Shown here in pieces: positions 52,463-61,657 of a stretch of DNA of 64,000 nucleotides (positions are counted from its first letter, which is position 1; each line of letters opens with the position of its first letter). Under the pieces are notes generated by a model. The model was not told the origin of the DNA and ran no database searches. It saw only the letters and a list, made by a program, of their open reading frames with translations. This stretch comes from Clostridia bacterium (GTDB taxonomy: Bacteria > Bacillota > Peptococcia > DRI-13 > UBA5745): assembly GCA_018436095.1 (NCBI GenBank), contig JAHDMJ010000014.1, forward strand, positions 1-64,000, in the 5' to 3' direction. A program made the translations under genes and the position numbers.

Positions 52463-52505
52463 AAACTCCTTTCCTGACACTTGGATTGTAGCGGGAAAGG
52501 AGTTT
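52463..52505 (-). terminator. Terminator hairpin whose 3' arm is the cofE-like ribosome site
   Basis: AAACTCCTTTCC and GGAAAGGAGTTT are perfect 12-bp arms with a 19-nt loop, followed by TTTTTT and then the ATG at 52459. It ends the VanRS-type transcript, and in any read-through RNA it hides the ribosome-binding site of the next gene. Confidence 0.8.
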
Positions 52506-52573
52506 GTATGTTTTATGATTAAAGGGTTGCTTTCTTAAGAATTTATTGAGAAAACATAGAGAACTTGTACAAA

Positions 52574-53698
52574 TTAAAGCTTGGGCAGCATAACGGTAAA
52601 TACCGTCTGATTTTTATGGCTCACGGCCGTTATTGTGCCGCCGTGCAAGGCCACAATATCCCTGGCGATGGCAAGACCAAGCCCCGCATTGCCTGTGGCC
52701 GTTTGCCGGGCGTCATCCAGGCGGTAGAATTTTTCAAATATGGTATCCAATTCGCTTCGGGGAATTGCTCCTTCATTCTTAAAATGAATCACCGTATTTT
52801 CCTTATCCGGCTCTCCGCTAATCTCAATTACGCTTCCCGCCTCACTATAAGCAATGGCATTTTTGAAGATGTTGTTAAAAACCCTGGCCAGCTTATCGGA
52901 ATCGGCGTATACCGTTAATTCTTCCGGAATATTGATGGCCGCAGTTTTCCCGTTTTTAGAAAGCTGGGGATAAGCTTCATCCACAATCTGTTCCATCATA
53001 TAGCTTAGGTTAATGCTCTTTTTCTGCAGCGGCACATCCTGGAGATTGTACCGGGTTATTTCAAAGAATTCGCTTACCAGGCATTCCAGACGCTGGGCCT
53101 TGGTTAATGCGATTTGAATATATTTCTGCCTCTGGTCTGCCGGCAACTGGGGGCTTTCATCCAAGAGGCTTAAATAGCCGATAACCGAGGTAAGGGGCGT
53201 CTTTATGTCATGAGCCAGATAAACCACCAGGTCATTTTTGCGTTTTTCCGCCTCTCGTTTAGCTTCGCCGCTGCGGATCAGCTGATCATTTACCTTGTTG
53301 AGCTGAGCTGACACAAAACCCAGCTCCGGGGACATCACAATTTGTCTTTTCTCCCCGCTGGCCAGGGCATTGACGCCGCCGATAATCTCATCAAAGTATT
53401 TCATGAACCAGGATAACAGCAGCCGAATCAGCAGCAGAAAAAAAATGATCATTGTGCCCAGAATAATATAGTCGATATTTTGCCGCACAGTATCATAGTA
53501 TATATATTTTGCAGCGTCCCAGTCCACTTGATAAAATCTGACAATCCCTTTTGTTATCATATTGCCGATATAGCCCCGCCCCAGAGACCGGATCAGCAGA
53601 ATAGCTACGCAAGAAAAAAAAGCAAGCAAGAGCACTTGCCCAAAGACTTTGCGTATCAGTTTGTAATAAGGCTTTCGCCACAGTTTTTTATCCTTCAA
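52574..53698 (-). CDS. Sensor histidine kinase, VanS-like
   Basis: The 374-residue kinase has two membrane spans (residues ~15-38 and ~78-95) flanking a short external loop, a HAMP-like linker, the H-box YLAHDIKTPLTSVIGYLSLL and ATPase boxes (NNIFKNAIAYS, NAGLGLAIARDIVALHGG). It overlaps the regulator gene by 11 bp and starts with TTG. The family name comes from similarity to VanS; no vanHAX genes are present, so a resistance role is not supported. Confidence 0.9.
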   Translation of the reverse strand: MKDKKLWRKPYYKLIRKVFGQVLLLAFFSCVAILLIRSLGRGYIGNMITKGIVRFYQVDWDAAKYIYYDTVRQNIDYIILGTMIIFFLLLIRLLLSWFMKYFDEIIGGVNALASGEKRQIVMSPELGFVSAQLNKVNDQLIRSGEAKREAEKRKNDLVVYLAHDIKTPLTSVIGYLSLLDESPQLPADQRQKYIQIALTKAQRLECLVSEFFEITRYNLQDVPLQKKSINLSYMMEQIVDEAYPQLSKNGKTAAINIPEELTVYADSDKLARVFNNIFKNAIAYSEAGSVIEISGEPDKENTVIHFKNEGAIPRSELDTIFEKFYRLDDARQTATGNAGLGLAIARDIVALHGGTITAVSHKNQTVFTVMLPKL

Positions 53699-54383
53699 TT
53701 TTGTAGCCTACCCCCCACACTGTTTTGATATATTTGGGGTGCGTCCCGCTGTCGCCCAGCTTTTCCCGCAGATGCCGGATATGAGTGGTGATCGTATTGC
53801 TGTTCTTCGTAAAATATTCGTTGCCCCAAATCTTATAAAAGAGAGCTTCCGAGCTTACGACTTTACCCTTTTCTTCACAGAGGATTCTTAAAATGGTAAA
53901 CTCCGTGGGCGTAAGGGGAATCAGCCTTTCATCGAGAGTACATTGGTGAGTGCTTACGTTAATCTCCAGCCCGCCCTGTACCAATACATGGTCGCATACC
54001 GGGGAAGAGGAATTATATTTTTTATATCTGCGCAGTTGAGCCTTTACCCGGGCAACCAGCTCAAGGGGCTTAAAGGGTTTGGTAATATAATCGTCGGCGC
54101 CCAGAGTAAGGCCCGTTATTTTATCCGTTTCTTCTTCCTTAGCCGTCAGCATAATAATTGGGAAAGTGTGCTTCTCTCTTATTTTTTGGCAAAAGTTAAA
54201 GCCACTGCCATCAGGCAGCATTACATCTAAAATGGCCAGATCGATCCTTTGGGTATCTATGGACTGCTGAGCATCCTTTATGCAGTAAAACTTGAGCACC
54301 TGATAATTCTCATTGCACAGATACACCTCAATTAAATCAGCAATTTCGCGCTCATCATCCACAACAAGAACGGTATTGGTCAT
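53688..54383 (-). CDS. Response regulator, OmpR/VanR-like
   Basis: The protein has a receiver domain with the phosphorylation site LAILDVMLPDGSG, the Lys in YITKPF, and a C-terminal winged helix (LTPTEFTILRILCEEKGKVVS, THIRHLREKLGD, VWGVGYKIEG). AAGGTGG 8 nt before the ATG at 54383 supports this start over an in-frame GTG at 54395. Partner of the overlapping kinase. Confidence 0.93.
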   Translation of the reverse strand: MTNTVLVVDDEREIADLIEVYLCNENYQVLKFYCIKDAQQSIDTQRIDLAILDVMLPDGSGFNFCQKIREKHTFPIIMLTAKEEETDKITGLTLGADDYITKPFKPLELVARVKAQLRRYKKYNSSSPVCDHVLVQGGLEINVSTHQCTLDERLIPLTPTEFTILRILCEEKGKVVSSEALFYKIWGNEYFTKNSNTITTHIRHLREKLGDSGTHPKYIKTVWGVGYKIEG

Positions 54384-54491
54384 TGCCTCTACCACCTTCC
54401 GATAAGATAATCATCTCTATTTTACATAATATACGGGTATTTTTTATGACTTCTTACTGGACAAATTCTTAAGATTTTCATAAGGCCTTGT

Positions 54492-54517
54492 AAAAACGCC
54501 GCCCAACTTAGGGCGGC
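54492..54517 (-). terminator. Terminator after the MBL hydrolase gene
   Basis: GCCGCCC/GGGCGGC stem followed on the minus strand by GTTTTTA. Confidence 0.8.
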
Positions 54518-54530
54518 TGTCTTTGCATCA

Positions 54531-55355
54531 CTATAATTCCAAATTCATGCCGGTGGCCAAATAGCGTATTTGCTCGCCCATGTCCTCCTGCAGTAAAGCA
54601 AAGGCTGCTTCGCCGGTACAATGGCAAGTGTAAAAGAGCGTATCTTTCTCCTTTAGCTCGGCAGCAATCCGGCGGATCAGGCTTTCTTCTTCGTTGATCA
54701 TGGTAATGGGATTGAATAAATGGAAGCCGCCGATGACCAGGTCCAACTTCTGTTCCACTAATGCCCGGGCTTTTTCCAGAATATTGACGATGCCGCAATG
54801 AGCGCAGCCCACCAACAAAATATGCTTGCCTTTTTCGCTAATGATCAGATTTTGTTCGTGCTCAAACCGGTCCGGGCCATAATCCCCTTCTCCACGGTCC
54901 TCATACAGAAAGTCATTGGAAAGAGACAGCAGCCGCTGCCTTGGCACATCGGAGAATAAAAGCAAGCCTTCATCGATCTTATGAAGGGAGTCCGTAAAGA
55001 TAATCCGCTCATTGTCCTCCAGATTTGGATCCAGGCCCGCTAGTTTCAACTCCCCTCCTTCTGCGATAAGATGAGGCAGAAAAGCCCTCTTTCTGATATA
55101 GATTTTGGCCCGGTCATTATTAGCCAAAAAGGCGGCTAAACCGCCGCCGTGATCCTGATGGCCATGGGAAATAATCAGGGTATCCACTGCGGCAATATCG
55201 ACGCCCAACTTTTGGGCATTTTCCAAAAAGGACTGATCCTTACCCAAATCAAAAAGGATTTTGTGGCCAAGGGCTTCAATATATAAGCTGAGACCGTGGC
55301 TTGGGGAATACTCCGGTGATATAGTGCGGTTTTCCACTAAGGCAATCAGTTTCAT
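54531..55355 (-). CDS. MBL-fold metallo-hydrolase
   Basis: The 274-residue protein has the metal motif SHGHQDHGGG, FDLGKD, VGCAHCGIVN and a late GGFHLF and TCHCTG, matching the beta-lactamase-fold group annotated near dihydropterin aminobenzene-phosphate synthases. Substrate unknown. The ATG at 55355 is chosen because the conserved domain begins at MKLIALVENR; upstream residues look untranslated. Divergent from the flavodoxin-ferredoxin gene. Confidence 0.85.
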   Translation of the reverse strand: MKLIALVENRTISPEYSPSHGLSLYIEALGHKILFDLGKDQSFLENAQKLGVDIAAVDTLIISHGHQDHGGGLAAFLANNDRAKIYIRKRAFLPHLIAEGGELKLAGLDPNLEDNERIIFTDSLHKIDEGLLLFSDVPRQRLLSLSNDFLYEDRGEGDYGPDRFEHEQNLIISEKGKHILLVGCAHCGIVNILEKARALVEQKLDLVIGGFHLFNPITMINEEESLIRRIAAELKEKDTLFYTCHCTGEAAFALLQEDMGEQIRYLATGMNLEL

Positions 55356-55501
55356 TCTAACGCTCTCTTTCTCCAAGCATTGGATTATATAGGCATTTTT
55401 CTTTAGAATACAGCCCTTGCTTCCTGCCGTCAAGGCAGTATACTATAGCTATATCTTGCCGTAAAGCCTGACGGACTATAGGTGAAAGAAGGAATGCTTA
55501 C

Positions 55502-56290
55502 ATGGCCTATACTATTCATTGTGCCTACTTTAGCCCCACCCATGCCACAGAAAAAATCGTTGAAACGGTCACTGGGGAAATCATGGGCCTGCTCCCCCAG
55601 CCCTCAAAAGGCCAGGTGATCAATCTCACCCCACCCTCGGGCCGCAAGCCCATAGCTGCCTTTGGCCAGGAGGACCTGCTGATTCTGGGAGCGCCGGTCT
55701 ATGCCGGCAGGATACCCGCTATATTGCAGCCTTTTCTCAGCAGCTTAAAGGGCCGCAATACCCCTGCAATAATAGTCTCTGTCTACGGCAACCGCCATTA
55801 TGAGGACAGTCTGCTGGAAATGCAGGATATTCTGCAGGAGGCCGGCTTTATTGCCATAGCTGCCGGGGCTTTTATCGGCGAGCATTCTTATTCTCGTCTG
55901 GCCGCTGCCGGACGGCCCGATAGCCGGGATTTACAGCTAGCCGGAGTATTGGCCGCCAAAGCGGCCCAAAAGCTGCAGGGCAGCGTCTTCCAGCCGATTA
56001 AGCTTCCGGGCAATTATCCTTACCGCACCGGCATGGCGGCGGCTCCCCGCTCCCCCAAGACAAAAGCTGGTTGTACCGCTTGCCTGCTCTGTGCCGGTCT
56101 TTGTCCCAGCGGCGCCATCTCTTTTGAGGACCCTCGCCTGGCTGACAAGGCTGTTTGCATTAGCTGCTGCGCTTGCGTCAAGGCTTGTCCTCAGGAGGCC
56201 AAATATTTTGACGATGAAGGGCTCTTGCAGCGCAAAACTTTAATTGAAAGCAATTTTCTGGAGCGCCGGGAGCCGGAACTGTTTTGCTGA
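55502..56290 (+). CDS. EFR1-type flavodoxin-ferredoxin fusion protein
   Basis: The 262-residue protein combines an N-terminal flavodoxin-like domain (YFSPTHATEKIVE; GAPVYAGRIP; VSVYGNRHYED) with two 4Fe-4S motifs (CTACLLCAGLCP at ~200 and CISCCACVKACP at ~225). It is a soluble electron carrier of anaerobes linking flavin and iron-sulfur chemistry. AAGGA 8 nt before the ATG. Confidence 0.92.
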   Translation: MAYTIHCAYFSPTHATEKIVETVTGEIMGLLPQPSKGQVINLTPPSGRKPIAAFGQEDLLILGAPVYAGRIPAILQPFLSSLKGRNTPAIIVSVYGNRHYEDSLLEMQDILQEAGFIAIAAGAFIGEHSYSRLAAAGRPDSRDLQLAGVLAAKAAQKLQGSVFQPIKLPGNYPYRTGMAAAPRSPKTKAGCTACLLCAGLCPSGAISFEDPRLADKAVCISCCACVKACPQEAKYFDDEGLLQRKTLIESNFLERREPELFC

Positions 56291-56307
56291 AGCGTTATAA
56301 ACAACCG

Positions 56308-56336
56308 GCGGCAGCTTTTAGCTGCCTTTCTTTTTT
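56308..56336 (+). terminator. Terminator after the EFR1-type gene
   Basis: GGCAGC/GCTGCC stem followed by TTTCTTTTTT. Confidence 0.85.
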
Positions 56337-56355
56337 GGCTCTCATCCAGGCCTGT

Positions 56356-56371
56356 TGGCATTATTTTTGCA
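56356..56371 (+). promoter_or_regulatory. Sigma-54 promoter of the TAXI/two-component operon
   Basis: TGGCATTATTTTTGCA has GG and GC at the exact -24/-12 spacing. The operon downstream encodes an NtrC-type activator, suggesting autoregulation. Confidence 0.75.
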
Positions 56372-56444
56372 TGAGAAAAATAATAAGGCCTTTTTGGGCT
56401 TTATTTTCCCCATAACTAAGGCAGGAGGAAGCAACCTCGTTATT

Positions 56445-57485
56445 ATGATGAATTCTACTAAACCCCCTCTTTTTTTCTGGTTAGCCATTTTTCTTGCTGT
56501 TGCCGGCGGCGCTTTATATCTCTGGAGCCCTGCCCTGCTTACCCGTGAGCCGTTGCCGCCGGCGGATAGCCCGCCTTTATTTCAAGAGGAGTTGATCCCT
56601 TACGACCTATTATCCGACGTGCAAGAGGAGTATTCCATCAATATAAAGAGCCAGCTTTCCGAAGATGAGATTTATCAGCCGGCCATGGCCCTTTGTGTCA
56701 TGGTAGAAAAATATGCCGATGAGATGAATTGCCATTTTCAGCAATCAGGCCAGCATCAAGGTCAGCTAGAGCTGATTTCCGAAGCTCTTTTAATCGATCA
56801 GGTCAGCCAGTCAGGCATTTACGGTACTGTTTTAAAAAATCAAAAGCAGATTGTAACTCCTTTATATGCTCTGGCTTTCCAATGTGTGGTGCGAAAAAGC
56901 TCCGGTATCCGCAGGTTATCGGAGCTATCCAATAAAAAGGTGGCCGTAGGGGCCCTTAACAGCGAGGAAGAGCTGCTGACCCGCCGGCTATTGCAGGCTC
57001 ATGGTATCGACTATAGCTTTTTTGAGCCCGTCTATATAGGCTTGACTGCCGCTGTTAAGGCAATGGAAGCAGGGCTCATCGACTGCATCGCCACCCACGC
57101 TGCTTTGCCCAGCCAGCCTATCGCTCAAATGGCCGCAAACTTTGACATTGTTTTGCTGCCCTTGGAAAATGTACAGCTAATTGACGGTATAGAGAGCTTT
57201 TTACCGGGATACAAAATGATCACTGTTCCCTCCCAGACCTATAAAGGCATGGACCGCTACATTCTGACGGCAGCCACTAAAGTAATACTGGCGGCGGAAA
57301 GGGAAACGAAGCTGGTCATTACTTATGAGCTGACGAAAGCCCTTTATGACCATATGGCAGAATATAAATCCGTATTTTTTATTGATCAGGAAATCAAGGG
57401 TAATCAATTGAACGACAAATACCCTCTTTCCTTTCATCAGGGGGCTGTCAAATATTATTGGGAAAGGGATCTCATATGGAATTGA
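56445..57485 (+). CDS. TAXI-family periplasmic solute-binding protein, membrane anchored
   Basis: The ~346-residue protein has an N-terminal hydrophobic segment without lipobox (PLFFWLAIFLAVAGGALYLW) and a TAXI-type receptor domain with CVVRKSSGIRRLSELSNKKVAVG and a late AAERETKLVITYELTKALY. TAXI proteins usually feed TRAP transporters, but no TRAP permease is here. It overlaps the kinase gene by 10 bp, so it may be a ligand-binding partner of that kinase. The start is uncertain: GGAGGA is 15 nt before the ATG at 56445. Confidence 0.75.
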   Translation: MMNSTKPPLFFWLAIFLAVAGGALYLWSPALLTREPLPPADSPPLFQEELIPYDLLSDVQEEYSINIKSQLSEDEIYQPAMALCVMVEKYADEMNCHFQQSGQHQGQLELISEALLIDQVSQSGIYGTVLKNQKQIVTPLYALAFQCVVRKSSGIRRLSELSNKKVAVGALNSEEELLTRRLLQAHGIDYSFFEPVYIGLTAAVKAMEAGLIDCIATHAALPSQPIAQMAANFDIVLLPLENVQLIDGIESFLPGYKMITVPSQTYKGMDRYILTAATKVILAAERETKLVITYELTKALYDHMAEYKSVFFIDQEIKGNQLNDKYPLSFHQGAVKYYWERDLIWN

Positions 57486-59083
57486 AAAAAAAGTTCCCTG
57501 CTCTTTTTCTGGTTTGTTTTATGCTGCTTTGTACCGGTTCCGCACTCAAAGCAGCCCCCTTTGAACAGGAAAACCAAAGCATCAGGGTAGGCGTAGATAT
57601 CAATATGCCGCCTTATTCCTATGTGGACGACAACGGCATGATTAAAGGCTTTAACGTGGATCTCGTCCGGGCCGTAGCCATTGAAATCGGTATGGATATT
57701 GAGCTTTATGCCCAAACCGCCGCCGATTTGAACAACAATCTGCTCTCCCGGGGCCTTGACGCTATTGTCAGCAACCAGGACCATAGTCCAAGCCTGCTGG
57801 CCTCCAAAGAGCTGATTGAAAGTCAGGATACTATCTTCGTCCGGGAGGACAATCAATATATTTCCGACTTGGAAGGCTTTTGGAGCAGTCCCGTGGCCAT
57901 TAATACCCAGAGCCTTACCCCTCTTATCGGCACTTATCTGGATAAATATCCTCTGGAAAGCCCCAAAATCGTCATGAGCCAAGAGCATGGCTTCCTCTTG
58001 CTGATGAATAAGGAAGTGGATTCTTATATCGGCAACAAAAGCGCCGGCATGTACCTGATTCAGAAATGGAATCAGGAAGATTACATTAAAGCTGTGGGCG
58101 AGCCCTTCAATATAAGCTCTTACGCCTTTTACACCAATGCCGCCGATAAAACTCTGATGAGCCAGCTCAACAACGGCTTAGAGGCGGTTTTCAGCAATAA
58201 AAGCTATGAAAAGATTTACGAAAAATGGTTCGGTGAAAGTATAGCTTCTTATAACCGGAAGATCAGAAGCTATTTCTTGGCCATTGCCCTTGTGGCTATA
58301 CTGGCCTTATTAATCATGGCTTTAGCCCTTAAATGGCGAACCACTTTAAAAAAGGAAGTGGAACGCCGGACAGAAGAGCTAAATAAGGCTTATAGTAAAG
58401 AGCGCCAGCTTCAGGAAGAGCTGACAAAGGTGGACAGGATGAAATCCCTGGATCTTTTAGTCTCCGAGTTCGTCCATGAGATACGGACGCCCCTGACTTC
58501 CATCAAGACCATGGCGGAACTTTTGCCCAATAAAATCAACAATGCGGATTTCCGCCGCAATATGACGGAAATCGTCACCATGGAGGTAAGCCGCCTGGAC
58601 AACATGGTATCTTCTTTATCGGAATATGCCAGGCCAAAACCGGCCAATCCTTCCTCTTTTGACATCAAAGTCCTGCTGGATAGCGTTTTATTGCTGTTGC
58701 TGCGCAAATGCAATGAAAAAAGGGTGGCCTTGGATATCAATATGCCGGCATGCTGTCTGGTCTGCGGCGACAGCATGGAGCTGATGCAGGTTTTTATCAA
58801 TCTGATCCTCAACAGCCTGGAATCCATACAAGACGGCGGCGCCATCACCATTGGCAGCCATAAGACCGCCGAAGGCCATATAGCCGTAACCATCAGCGAT
58901 AACGGTCCGGGTATCCCTGAAGAATATATGGAAAAAATAACGGAGCCCTTTTTTACTACCCGCCCCTCAGGCACCGGTTTAGGTCTTTATATTTGCCGCC
59001 GCCTTTTGGAAAAAAACCAGGGCCGGTTGATCTTAGAAAGCCAGATAGGCATCGGCACCAAGGCAACGGTAATTTTGTCCTGA
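57476..59083 (+). CDS. Histidine kinase with periplasmic SBP_bac_3 sensor domain
   Basis: The 535-residue protein has a signal segment (FPALFLVCFMLLCTG), an amino-acid-type solute-binding domain (~30-250; IRVGVDINMPPYSYVDDNG), a membrane span (~265-290), a coiled coil, the H-box FVHEIRTPLTSIKTMAE and ATPase boxes (LILNSLESIQDGG, GTGLGLYICRRLLEK). It senses a solute directly or through the neighbouring receptors and phosphorylates the NtrC-type regulator that follows. AAAGGG precedes the ATG at 57476. Confidence 0.9.
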   Translation: MELKKKFPALFLVCFMLLCTGSALKAAPFEQENQSIRVGVDINMPPYSYVDDNGMIKGFNVDLVRAVAIEIGMDIELYAQTAADLNNNLLSRGLDAIVSNQDHSPSLLASKELIESQDTIFVREDNQYISDLEGFWSSPVAINTQSLTPLIGTYLDKYPLESPKIVMSQEHGFLLLMNKEVDSYIGNKSAGMYLIQKWNQEDYIKAVGEPFNISSYAFYTNAADKTLMSQLNNGLEAVFSNKSYEKIYEKWFGESIASYNRKIRSYFLAIALVAILALLIMALALKWRTTLKKEVERRTEELNKAYSKERQLQEELTKVDRMKSLDLLVSEFVHEIRTPLTSIKTMAELLPNKINNADFRRNMTEIVTMEVSRLDNMVSSLSEYARPKPANPSSFDIKVLLDSVLLLLLRKCNEKRVALDINMPACCLVCGDSMELMQVFINLILNSLESIQDGGAITIGSHKTAEGHIAVTISDNGPGIPEEYMEKITEPFFTTRPSGTGLGLYICRRLLEKNQGRLILESQIGIGTKATVILS

Positions 59084-59138
59084 ACATTTCCCTGTCCGCC
59101 CTATAGTGTCCACCGTTATACGCATAAAGGAGAGCCTC

Positions 59139-60494
59139 ATGAGCAATGTCCTGATTATTGACGACGAAAAAAATATTTGTGTATCCCTGTCTTACGCTCT
59201 GGAGGATGAGCACAAAGTTCATTGGGTTCTGACGCCGGATGAAGCGTTTCATTATCTGGAGAATCAGCCCGTAGACCTTGTTTTGCTGGATTTAAAACTA
59301 GGCTGTCACGACGGCATCCAGGTGCTAAAGCAGCTCAAGCACCGGCATTCTCATATTCCGGTGATCATCATGACAGGCTTCGGCAGTATCGATTCCTCGG
59401 TGGAAGCCGTAAAAGCAGGGGCTTACCATTACGTCAGCAAGCCTATTGTAATGGATGAGCTGAAAAACCTGATGGGTCATGCTTTGGAAAATGCCGGGCT
59501 CAATAAACAAGTGGCTCATTTAAACCAATTGCTGAAGGTCCAAAACGGCAGCAGTGAAATTATCGGCAGATCTGCCGCCATGGAGCCGGTTTTCACCATG
59601 ATTGATAAAGTAAAAAATATCAACTCCACTATTTTAATTTTAGGAGAAAGCGGTACCGGCAAAGATTTAGTGGCGAAAGCCATCCATTATAGCAGCAACC
59701 GTCAAAAGTACCATTATGAAGCCGTCAATTGTACGGCTATTCCTTTCAACCTCTTGGAAAGTGAATTCTTCGGCCATAAAAAAGGGGCTTTTACCGGCGC
59801 CGACAGCGACCGCAAGGGTAAGTTTGAGCTTTGCCATAAAGGCACCTTGTTTTTGGATGAAATCGGCGATATGGATCTATCCCTTCAGGCTAAGCTATTG
59901 CGGGTAATGCAGGATAAGGCCATTACCCCCGTAGGCTCAAACCAGTCTGTACTGGTGGATGTGCGGCTCATTGCCGCCACAAACAAAGATTTAAAAAAGG
60001 CTGTGGAGCAAGGCGCCTTCCGGGAGGACTTATATTACCGCCTGGATGTGATCACCATCAAGGTTCCTCCTCTGCGGCAGCGCAAAGAGGATATCCCCTT
60101 TTTGCTCCAATATTTCATCAAAAAATACAACCGGCAATTCGGCAAGCAGATTACCGGCGCCCACCGGGATGTGTTGTTTTTGCTGGAGCGCTATGATTTC
60201 CCTGGCAACGTCAGGGAGTTGGAAAATATAGCGGAACGGGCGGTGGCTTTATCCGAAGGGCCGGTGCTGACTTTGGCGGATCTGCCCCCATTGGAAGCCA
60301 GTATGTCTGCCGCCTCCGGTTCCGCCGCCGGCACTTTGCCTCCAGGGGCCCTGGCCGGCCGCCGCCTTGATGATATTGAGCGTCAGGCTATATTAGATAC
60401 CTTGCGTTCTACAGCAGGCAGCAGAAAAAAAGCCGCTGCCCTTCTGGGTATTACCGAGCGTACACTTCGTAATAAGCTAAAAGAATACCATTGA
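59139..60494 (+). CDS. NtrC-family sigma-54-dependent response regulator
   Basis: The 451-residue protein has a receiver domain (LIIDDEKNI; phospho-Asp in VLLDLKLG; Lys in VSKPI), an AAA+ domain with ESGTGKD, GAFTGA and GTLFLDEIGDM, and a C-terminal Fis-type helix-turn-helix (AALLGITERTLRNKLKEYH). It should activate sigma-54 promoters such as that at 56356. AAAGGAGAG precedes the ATG at 59139. Confidence 0.95.
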   Translation: MSNVLIIDDEKNICVSLSYALEDEHKVHWVLTPDEAFHYLENQPVDLVLLDLKLGCHDGIQVLKQLKHRHSHIPVIIMTGFGSIDSSVEAVKAGAYHYVSKPIVMDELKNLMGHALENAGLNKQVAHLNQLLKVQNGSSEIIGRSAAMEPVFTMIDKVKNINSTILILGESGTGKDLVAKAIHYSSNRQKYHYEAVNCTAIPFNLLESEFFGHKKGAFTGADSDRKGKFELCHKGTLFLDEIGDMDLSLQAKLLRVMQDKAITPVGSNQSVLVDVRLIAATNKDLKKAVEQGAFREDLYYRLDVITIKVPPLRQRKEDIPFLLQYFIKKYNRQFGKQITGAHRDVLFLLERYDFPGNVRELENIAERAVALSEGPVLTLADLPPLEASMSAASGSAAGTLPPGALAGRRLDDIERQAILDTLRSTAGSRKKAAALLGITERTLRNKLKEYH

Positions 60495-60556
60495 CTATTT
60501 GCCAGGGAAATTTTTTCTCTTTAAGGGGAAATTTTTTCCCAAAGGAGGTCCTCATC

Positions 60557-61657
60557 CTGAAGATAAAAACCTTACTCTGTGGTGTTATTGATATTTGGCA
60601 CAAAAGATGCATATCAAAGAAAATTGTCGGCAGCCTGCTGTTGACGGCCAGCCTTTTAACGAGCGCCGCCTGTTCCCTGCAAAACAGGAGTACTCCGCCT
60701 TTAGAGGAAGGAAATGTGCCCCGGATCCAGCCCATTACCTTTGCCTCCGGCTCCGTCAATGGCCTTTGGGTCTCTATTGCCGCCGCTATAGCCGAAAAAT
60801 CCAATCAGTATTTCCAGGGTTATCCCATTACCGCCACTACCGGCGGCGCCATCGCCAATCCTTATTTGCTGCAAAACGGTCAAGCGGCCATTGGCTTGTC
60901 CCAGGGTTTCCTTCTGGAAAAAGCCCAGGCCGGACTGGCGCCCTATGAGGGCGTGCTGGACAGCATTCAAGGCATTGCTTCTTTGGAAACCACCGTGCTT
61001 TATCTGATTACCGATAAACAAAGTCCGGCCGGTACACTGGAAGATCTGATGGCAAACGGCGGCAAAGCCCGTTTAGGCGTCCTGCCCCGTACGGACAGCA
61101 GTTACTTGATATTGCAATATGTCTTGGCGGGATGCGGCCTAAATGATGCCGGGGATTTGCAGGAACCGGGCACCGACATTTATTTTGCCGAAGGCGGCTC
61201 CTTATTTAAGGCTTATAACGATCTTTACTTTGATCTGCTGGTCATTAATAAGGCTTTGCCCGACGCCGCTCTTTCGGAGTTGTTATCTAAGCGGGAATCG
61301 GTGCTTTTAAGCTTGAAGCCGGATACAATCCGGTCCCTTACCGAAAAGCACGGCTGGAGTCCGGTAACTATCCCTGCCGGCACCTACCCGGGTCAGGAGG
61401 AGGATGTTCTCACCATAGGAATCAAAACTTTACTGATCGTTCATCAAGACCTGCCGGAGGAAGTCGCTTATTATTTGACAAAATCCGTTTATGAAAACAA
61501 GGCCTTTTATGAGATCATCCACGATTCCTACAAAAAAGTAAATGTTAACGATTTCCCTAATGACTTGGTGGTGCCGTTGCACCCGGGAGCCCGGCGCTAT
61601 TACGAAGAAATTGGCCTGCTGGCAAAATCCGCCGGAGATGAGGAGGATGCATTATGA
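60557..61657 (+). CDS. TAXI-family solute-binding protein, probable non-AUG start
   Basis: The protein has a secretory signal ending in a lipobox-like TSAAC (KIVGSLLLTASLLTSAAC) and a TAXI domain (ITFASGSVNGLWVSIAAAIAEK, TATTGGAIANPYLLQNGQAAIGLSQG). No in-frame ATG, GTG or TTG has a ribosome site; AAAGGAGG (60541-60548) lies 8 nt before an in-frame CTG at 60557, which I take as the start. It overlaps the TctC-like gene by 4 bp. It may serve the kinase or the transporter as ligand receptor. Confidence 0.75.
   Translation: MKIKTLLCGVIDIWHKRCISKKIVGSLLLTASLLTSAACSLQNRSTPPLEEGNVPRIQPITFASGSVNGLWVSIAAAIAEKSNQYFQGYPITATTGGAIANPYLLQNGQAAIGLSQGFLLEKAQAGLAPYEGVLDSIQGIASLETTVLYLITDKQSPAGTLEDLMANGGKARLGVLPRTDSSYLILQYVLAGCGLNDAGDLQEPGTDIYFAEGGSLFKAYNDLYFDLLVINKALPDAALSELLSKRESVLLSLKPDTIRSLTEKHGWSPVTIPAGTYPGQEEDVLTIGIKTLLIVHQDLPEEVAYYLTKSVYENKAFYEIIHDSYKKVNVNDFPNDLVVPLHPGARRYYEEIGLLAKSAGDEEDAL

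Noticed and set aside
52574-54383. Vancomycin resistance locus
   Set aside because: Kinase and regulator resemble VanS/VanR in architecture, but no vanH, vanA-type ligase or vanX is nearby.
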